A stretch of 36,913 bases of DNA from Candidatus Heimdallarchaeota archaeon (lineage in GTDB: Archaea > Asgardarchaeota > Heimdallarchaeia > Heimdallarchaeales > Heimdallarchaeaceae): NCBI GenBank assembly GCA_030603505.1, contig JAUVXQ010000003.1, positions 1-36,913 of the forward strand, written 5' to 3'. Below the pieces are notes generated by a model that ran no database searches, had not been told where the DNA came from, and saw only the letters and a program-made list of their open reading frames with translations. Shown here in pieces: positions 33,117 through 36,913 of this stretch (its first letter is position 1; every line of letters starts with the position of its first letter). Position numbers and translations under genes: made by a program.

Positions 33117-33195
33117 AATCACCTAACTCAATTATACTCAGTGAAATAGTCTTTATAAACCGTTGTTCTTAGATTGCAGTTAGATTACAGTTTTT
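33117..33195 (-). promoter_or_regulatory. Promoter of TPR-like gene 1, with tandem 11-bp element; inverted copy of 36344-36422
   Basis: 79 bases, two mismatches to the copy before the second TPR-like gene. It contains, in order, CTGTAATCTAACTGCAATCT (two CTGYAATCTAA units one helical turn apart), a TATA-like GGTTTATAAAG, and the ribosome-binding GGTGATT. The tandem units directly before the TATA box are a candidate regulator-binding site. Confidence 0.75.
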
Positions 33196-33263
33196 ATATT
33201 ATCACCCTTCTAATTTTACATTGATTTTACAAAAAAAGAAAAAGAAAGATGCTTCCTCAAGGC

Positions 33264-33320
33264 CTAGGGTTGCCAAATAGGTGGAAGGATCGAATCATCG
33301 CCATCTTCAGGGTCAAACAT
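33264..33320 (-). CDS. Micro-peptide P1 (18 residues, 'ILPP' type)
   Basis: Encodes MFDPEDGDDSILPPIWQP. It is acidic at the start and ends PPIWQP. Support: three homologues in this window (33479, 35978, 36186) with the shared core [FY]DP...GD..I[LT]PPxW[QS]P, a Shine-Dalgarno-like AGTGAT four bases before ATG, a conserved upstream block and a T-rich terminator. Codons CCA-CCT for the PP pair are shared with P3. No hydrophobic leader is present. It lies 150 bases upstream of the TPR-like gene 1 start. No known family is recognised. Confidence 0.75.
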   Translation of the reverse strand: MFDPEDGDDSILPPIWQP

Positions 33321-33392
33321 TGTAATCACTTTTAATTGTGTTAATCTAAATATGGGATGAAGATTAAAGAACAGCACAGAAAAAAAGTGACA
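33321..33392 (-). promoter_or_regulatory. Conserved promoter/leader block of micro-peptide P1
   Basis: On the minus strand: TGTCACTTTTTTTCTG, then GCTGTTCTTTAATCTT (TATA-like), and a leader ending TTAACACAATTAAAAGTGAT. The same block, nearly unchanged, precedes P3 and P4. A looser copy (TTGTGTTCTTTAATATCTT ... AAAGGTGAT, 33548-33606) precedes P2. A start about 25 bases after TTTAAT would place the leader in the TTAGATTAACAC segment. Confidence 0.6.
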
Positions 33393-33478
33393 AATAATGT
33401 TATCTAGCTATCAAACAGTGCTTTTTCTAAAGAATTCAAAAATACAAAAAAAGAAAAAGAAAAACGCCTCCTCAAGGG

Positions 33479-33547
33479 CTAAGGTTGCCAAAGTGGAGGT
33501 GTGATTGCATCATCGCCATCTTCAGGGTCAAATAGTTTTCTACTCAT
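33479..33547 (-). CDS. Micro-peptide P2 (22 residues, 'ITPP' type)
   Basis: Starts MSRKL and continues with the core FDPEDGDDAITPPLWQP. ATG 33547 has a full GGTGAT four bases before it and a TATA-like TTCTTTAATATC further up. The stretch for FDPEDGDD is base-for-base identical to P1, but the C-terminal half carries the ITPP version with PP codons CCT-CCA, as in P4. The CDS is followed by a conserved CCCTTGAGGAGGC and then TTTTTCTTTTTCTTTTTTTG, a likely terminator. A basic extension MSRK is unique to this member. Confidence 0.75.
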   Translation of the reverse strand: MSRKLFDPEDGDDAITPPLWQP

Positions 33548-33737
33548 GATAATCACCTTTTATATAGAAATGAAGATATTAAAGAACACAAGAAAACAAT
33601 TGACATGATAAAGAAAAAGAAATAATTTTTGATCATCTATTATTATTCGCACGATTTTCCTTAAAAGATTTGAGCTTACTTTATTTTACTCTTATTACAA
33701 AGATAAGTTAAAATTATCAATTTAATTTGATTATTTT

Positions 33738-35201
33738 TCATCTAGATTCCCAATCAAATTCCTTAAATCCCTTTGAGCGTTCTTTCATACGCTTTGCAGC
33801 TTTATCTTTAACTCTATAGATATTATCATAGAAATTATTCACTTGTTCAGCTTTTTCCCTAAATAGTCTCGCTTCTTCCGCTCGTTTCTTAAAATCAAAC
33901 ATGTACTTTAGATATTGGGAAAAGGTCATTTTTTTATCACGTAAGTATTTTCTTAATAAGTAATAAATTGACAAGATTTCAAATATTGTTAATAAAACGT
34001 ATAAAACAATTAATACCCATTCTTTATCAGGTTTTAAAAAAGAGAAGAAAAAAGCAATTGGGAGATAAGTAGCAGATACAAACATAACTGGAACACCTAG
34101 AAAGAGGTAGAGAATTTCGTTAAAAACATTAGCAAACTTAGACCCTTTATTAGCTAGAAAATTTAGAAAATAACGTAAGGATGCAAGAATAAGAAGAACG
34201 ATTGTTACAAGACCAGCTAATATCTTGATTAAATTATTGCCATATATAAAAGCGTAAACGATAAAAAAGACAAAAGTTCCTGCAATTGTTAATCGTTGAA
34301 TTAATTTCTCCCTTCTGAAGATCTTTCTTTTTTCTTTAGAAATAGTCTCCCTGCAATTTATACAAGTATTAAGTAGAGCTAAGGTTAGTTCTCCACAAAG
34401 AGGACACGTAATATACTCCATTTTTTCTTCTATAGGGGTATCTATTGGAACTTTTTCCTTCTTATCATCTTGAAGTTCTGAAATTCGTGTAATTGTTTCT
34501 TTTAACTGTGTTTTCTGCTGTAATTTTGATATCATAGCTTTTTTTTGGGGATGGTTTTTTCTTGTGTAAGGTTTGATATCTTTTTCTAGAATGAAAGTAT
34601 TTATTCTTCTAAAGTCGATGATAAGCTTTAAACCCACAATTAACAGAAGCAAAGATTCTATTGTACCATTGAACGTAAAAAGAAAAATCTGAAAAACTTC
34701 ATCATCAGCATAACTAGCTACCCCTCCCAGAAAGGCTATTATGACCGAATAAAAACCAAATATTGGATAGAAAGGACTTCCAACTCTTAGATCAAATATC
34801 CGCTTAATTTTCTCAAGTGTTTTGTTCATCTTCCAAAAGCCCATAATTCTACCTAAAATGATAGTTAATCCTACAAAACCAGATACACCAGGCCAACCAA
34901 AGACAGCCATATTTAAAAATATTGAACCTGAATAGATATAAAACCAAATAGCTGTTTGCTTACCTGTTTTTGTAATATGATCGATGAAATAGATTTCAGT
35001 GATATTTTTAATCCCTATAGCAATGAAAATAAGAGCGATAGCAACAAGTAAGAATAAGATATATCCTGTGTACTCCCAGTAAAAAAACCAACTTTTAAAA
35101 AATTGATTATAAACATTCAAGAATCCTGATACAATGATTAAAGCTGAACCAAGAATTACAAAAATAATCTCTCGCTGAATAGGATAATTGTGATCATACA
35201 T
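33738..35201 (-). CDS. Polytopic membrane protein with cytosolic zinc ribbon
   Basis: A 487-residue protein with about ten hydrophobic segments in two groups: roughly 11-30, 44-66, 84-101, 105-122, 145-163, 170-195, then 304-321, 325-345, 362-387, 396-417. Between the groups a polar loop (200-300) holds one zinc ribbon, CPLCGEL...CINCRE (Cys266, 269, 280, 283). The last 65 residues are a charged helix (KKRAEEARLFREKAEQVNNF) ending KGFKEFDWESR. I recognise no transporter or protease motif. The gene sits between the two inverted peptide/TPR cassettes and might serve them, but it could equally be unrelated. Confidence 0.75.
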   Translation of the reverse strand: MYDHNYPIQREIIFVILGSALIIVSGFLNVYNQFFKSWFFYWEYTGYILFLLVAIALIFIAIGIKNITEIYFIDHITKTGKQTAIWFYIYSGSIFLNMAVFGWPGVSGFVGLTIILGRIMGFWKMNKTLEKIKRIFDLRVGSPFYPIFGFYSVIIAFLGGVASYADDEVFQIFLFTFNGTIESLLLLIVGLKLIIDFRRINTFILEKDIKPYTRKNHPQKKAMISKLQQKTQLKETITRISELQDDKKEKVPIDTPIEEKMEYITCPLCGELTLALLNTCINCRETISKEKRKIFRREKLIQRLTIAGTFVFFIVYAFIYGNNLIKILAGLVTIVLLILASLRYFLNFLANKGSKFANVFNEILYLFLGVPVMFVSATYLPIAFFFSFLKPDKEWVLIVLYVLLTIFEILSIYYLLRKYLRDKKMTFSQYLKYMFDFKKRAEEARLFREKAEQVNNFYDNIYRVKDKAAKRMKERSKGFKEFDWESR

Positions 35202-35907
35202 CTGTCACATTCAACTTCAGTAGGTTTTCCACCCATAAACGCTTATAAATATGATGTTCCCATTTTTAACATATTTTAGAGTATAAAAAAAATTTAGTAA
35301 ACTTTCAAACGTTTAACAATTGAAATTAATGAGTGCGGAAGTAGAACAAGAAATTAAACTCAAGACTGGTTTTTAATTATAGCTAAAGACTAAAGAACAG
35401 CGCAGAAAGGAGAGAAGGAAAATCTTACCACGTAAATATATGTTTGTGTGGCAAGATATTTTGCTTTTTCTGTGCGCGTTCAAGAAAAAAGTTAAATTCT
35501 TCATCCTTGAGGGTTGTAAAGCAAAATTACCTTATTGAAATTATTTTTCAAAAGTAATCTGTTCCAAGAAGTATTAGTTTTATTGATAAACGTCGTGATA
35601 AGGAATTTGTTGGTTTAACTGAGAATAATATTGGGGAAGAATATGCTGATAGGAAGGTTTACCATGGGTTCAAAGGATAGGTTTTGAACATCTTTGTGAA
35701 TATGGAATTGTGTTTGGATGAGAGATTAAATAAAATTAGTAAGAAATATGAAAATTTGAATGCTTCTTCTAAGAGTTATAATACAACTGTTTAGAGAGCT
35801 TTTAGAAGGATTATTCATGAAATTTAGATTATATGAAACGATTTAACAGTACTGAAGTTGTGATTGAGATAGAATTTATACTTCTTAGTGTCGCATTTTT
35901 AGGTTTA
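35202..35907. other. 706-bp gap without an intact gene: promoter remnant, hairpin and decayed coding sequence
   Basis: It holds the upstream region of the 33738 gene, then a degenerate minus-strand copy of the peptide promoter block at about 35384-35412 (GCGCTGTTCTTTAGTCTT) that is not followed by a peptide frame. A 10-bp inverted repeat follows, ATCTTACCAC/GTGGCAAGAT (about 35422-35458). The rest contains the pseudogene at 35557-35827. This looks like the scar of an older insertion or rearrangement. Confidence 0.5.
35557..35827 (+). pseudogene. Decayed coding fragment with in-frame TAG codons
   Basis: One frame gives protein-like sequence in three pieces: FIDKRRDKEFVGLTENNIGE continuing to YADRKVYHGFKG, then VLNIFVNMELCLDERLNKIS and onward, then RAFRRIIHEI. 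They are broken only by TAG codons (35677, 35794 and 35824 by my count). Composition is coding-like (Lys, Glu, Asn rich). No start or full domain is seen, and I do not recognise the family. Since TAG clearly ends other genes here, loss of function is more likely than readthrough. Confidence 0.45.
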
Positions 35908-35977
35908 TGTCACTTTTTTTCTGTTGTTCTTTAATCTTTTTTGCTCATACTTAGATTAACACAATTAAAAGTGATGT

Positions 35978-36040
35978 ATGATGTACGACCCAACTGAACC
36001 CGGTGATGAAGATATATTGCCACCTATGTGGTCGCCTTAA
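35978..36040 (+). CDS. Micro-peptide P3 (20 residues, 'ILPP' type)
   Basis: Begins MMYDPTEPGD and ends DILPPMWSP. Homologous to P1, P2 and P4. AGTGAT lies two bases before the first of two adjacent ATG codons. The end of the gene and the bases after it form a hairpin, TCGCCTT-AAG-AAGGCGA, followed by a T-rich run: an apparent intrinsic-type terminator overlapping the stop codon. The PP codons are CCA-CCT, as in P1. It is the distal peptide gene of cassette 2. Confidence 0.75.
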   Translation: MMYDPTEPGDEDILPPMWSP

Positions 36041-36076
36041 GAAGGCGATTTTCTTCTCTTTTCTTTTTTGTATCAT
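36041..36076 (+). terminator. Hairpin plus T-rich terminator of P3
   Basis: The hairpin TCGCCTTAAGAAGGCGA starts inside the end of P3 (from 36032) and is followed by TTTTCTTCTCTTTTCTTTTT. P4 has an analogous hairpin with other bases, GAAAGT-ATAA-ACTTTC after its stop, and the same T-rich tail: the structure is kept although the bases differ. Confidence 0.65.
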
Positions 36077-36185
36077 TAACTAATAACGGGTCTGAAATGT
36101 AATAAATTTAGAAAATGTCACTTTTTTTCTGTTGTTCTTTAATCTTTTTTGCTCATAATTAGATTAACACAATTAAAAGTGATGT

Positions 36186-36248
36186 ATGATGTACGACCCT
36201 AGTGAGCCTGGAGATCAAGATATTACTCCTCCATTTTGGAGCCCTTAA
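36186..36248 (+). CDS. Micro-peptide P4 (20 residues, 'ITPP' type)
   Basis: Begins MMYDPSEPGDQ and ends DITPPFWSP. The upstream 80 bases are nearly identical to those of P3, including AGTGAT and the double ATG. Many codons differ from P3 without changing or only mildly changing the residue (GAG/GAA, CCT/CCC, GGA/GGT, ATT/ATA, AGC/TCG for serine). The PP codons are CCT-CCA, as in P2. A hairpin and T-rich tail follow. It lies 178 bases before the start of TPR-like gene 2. Confidence 0.75.
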   Translation: MMYDPSEPGDQDITPPFWSP

Positions 36249-36343
36249 GAAAGTATAAACTTTCTTCTCTTTTCTTTTTTGTATCATTGACTAATAACGT
36301 GTCTGAAATGCAATAAATTCAGAAAATATATGACAAAAAAACA

Positions 36344-36422
36344 AAAAACTGTAATCTAACTGTAATCTAAGAACAACGGTTTTTAAAGACTATTTCACTG
36401 AGTATAATTGAGTTAGGTGATT
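36344..36422 (+). promoter_or_regulatory. Promoter of TPR-like gene 2, with tandem 11-bp element; inverted copy of 33117-33195
   Basis: Carries CTGTAATCTAACTGTAATCT (perfect CTGTAATCTAA units at 36349 and 36360), a TATA-like GGTTTTTAAAG, and GGTGATT shortly before the TTG start. Only two of 79 bases differ from the other copy, while the genes behind them have diverged widely at the protein level. Confidence 0.75.
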
Positions 36423-36426
36423 TTAT

Positions 36427-36913
36427 TTGTCCTATGAAGACATGACTAAAGAACTTAAGATGGTTCAATCTATTGAAGAATTGAGATCTGTGCTTGTTAA
36501 TTTACAGGTTTTTGCATCTAATAATCGATCAAGCAAAAAGGCTTCATTTTTAATTAGGAAAGCAATTGAAAAAAATAAGATGGTAGATGACAAGAAATCT
36601 CGAGTTATTCTGTACGATCTTCAAATCCGTCAACTCTATCACCAAACAAATCATCTGTTAGAAATCAATAACCTTCTTTCCTCGATGCGCTCTTTAACCG
36701 AAGAAATAAATTATCAAGAGGGGTTAGCTCTATTTTATCAACTAACTTGGCATATAGAAAAATCCAAAGATAACAAGAAAATAAGTGTTGAAGCTATCAA
36801 TAAATCACTAAAAATATTAAACAATCTCTCTGAACAGGACGGTTATGTTTACAACTTTTGCAGATACTCTTATGCTGTTGAACGATGGTTGGAAAAGCAT
36901 GATTCTACAAGTG
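36427..36913 (+). CDS. TPR-like helical repeat protein (cassette 2), 5' part only
   Basis: At least 162 residues; the gene runs off the window. It starts at TTG 36427 (MSYEDMTKELKMVQSIEELR), three bases after GGTGATT. It is a paralogue of the 31524-33113 protein: TEEINYQEGLALFYQ, NKSLKILNNL and SYAVERWLEKHDSTS align with the same regions there, while the first 70 residues are more divergent. The visible part is helix pairs only. Two peptide genes precede it on the same strand, mirroring cassette 1. Function unknown; see cassette 1 for the peptide-binding idea. Confidence 0.8.
   Translation, partial: MSYEDMTKELKMVQSIEELRSVLVNLQVFASNNRSSKKASFLIRKAIEKNKMVDDKKSRVILYDLQIRQLYHQTNHLLEINNLLSSMRSLTEEINYQEGLALFYQLTWHIEKSKDNKKISVEAINKSLKILNNLSEQDGYVYNFCRYSYAVERWLEKHDSTS

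Larger units (their letters stand above)
35908..36330 (+). repeat. Tandem direct repeat, two units of 208 bp, each with one peptide gene
   Basis: Both units begin TGTCACTTTTTTTCTG (35908 and 36116). The first 80 bases differ at about one position, and the 3' part after the peptide (TTTTCTTTTTTGTATCATT and beyond) at about five. The coding core of some 55 bases between them differs at about 20 positions. So the middle varies while the borders are kept nearly identical. Confidence 0.8.

Noticed and set aside
33114..33122. GTG start for TPR-like gene 1
   Set aside because: In the paralogue at 36427 the equivalent GTG is out of frame; the shared start is TTG after GGTGATT, and the GTG is part of that ribosome site.
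35557..35827. Pyrrolysine-type recoding of the TAG codons
   Set aside because: TAG ends several intact genes here, no pyl genes are seen, and three decayed codons are the simpler reading. Kept only as a low-interest note.
33200..36340. CRISPR array or transposon as explanation for the repeats around the micro-peptides
   Set aside because: Units are 208 bp or inverted with coding cores, not short regular repeats with spacers; no transposase or target-site duplication was seen.

Overview
The window reads as chromosomal DNA of an AT-rich archaeon, most likely an Asgard archaeon. Archaeal markers are ribosomal proteins S19e, L39e, L31e, L18a, P0 and P1, aIF6, RNase P subunit Rpr2, Nep1, prefoldin alpha, introns in tRNA genes, and GGTGA-type Shine-Dalgarno sites. 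Asgard-like markers are a Rab-like small GTPase and a Roadblock/LC7 protein, beside an FtsZ. A bacterial-type glycerol-3-phosphate acyltransferase (PlsY), LipA/LipB and GTP-dependent PEPCK complete the picture. I cannot assign a class from sequence alone.

Layout. 0-5.9 kb: remnant of an exported protein, plsY, a stand-alone Lrp/AsnC effector domain, an alpha/beta hydrolase, tRNA-Glu (with intron), tRNA-Leu, a small unknown protein, lipB-lipA and nep1. 5.9-8.7 kb: a large membrane protein with a sequon-rich outer domain, then a CAU tRNA with two introns. 8.8-11.4 kb: ribose-1,5-bisphosphate isomerase and form III RuBisCO (the AMP-salvage route), then two tRNA-Gly genes, one with an intron in the anticodon stem. 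11.5-18.5 kb: ftsZ and an unknown partner gene, rnp4 and a CRM-domain RNA-binding protein, a solitary adenine-type methyltransferase, a Roadblock protein and a P-loop protein. 18.5-21.9 kb: tRNA-Cys, a TPR protein, an MBL-fold hydrolase, the small GTPase and a small membrane protein. 22.1-28.2 kb: the archaeal block rps19e-pdcd5-rpl39e-rpl31e-eif6-rpl18a-pfdA-ftsY facing the rpl1-rpl10-rpl12 operon, whose leader has a strong hairpin. 28.3-30.9 kb: cytidine deaminase, a zinc-ribbon micro-protein and PEPCK.

The most unusual part is 31.5-36.9 kb. Two paralogous TPR-like genes lie in opposite orientation at the ends of a 3.3-kb segment. They share a 79-bp promoter region with only two mismatches, which contains a tandem 11-bp element. 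Upstream of each TPR gene, on the same strand, are two tiny genes with their own promoters and T-rich terminators. All four encode homologous 18-22-residue acidic peptides ending in [IT/IL]PPxW[QS]P. Each cassette has one 'ILPP' and one 'ITPP' peptide, and the members differ mainly by synonymous or conservative changes although their flanking DNA is almost identical. A ten-helix zinc-ribbon membrane protein and a decayed gene lie between the cassettes. I recognise no known system here. A peptide/TPR-receptor pair, by analogy with bacterial RRNPP signalling, is one testable idea, but no export signal is visible on the peptides.

All calls come from reading the sequence without database searches.
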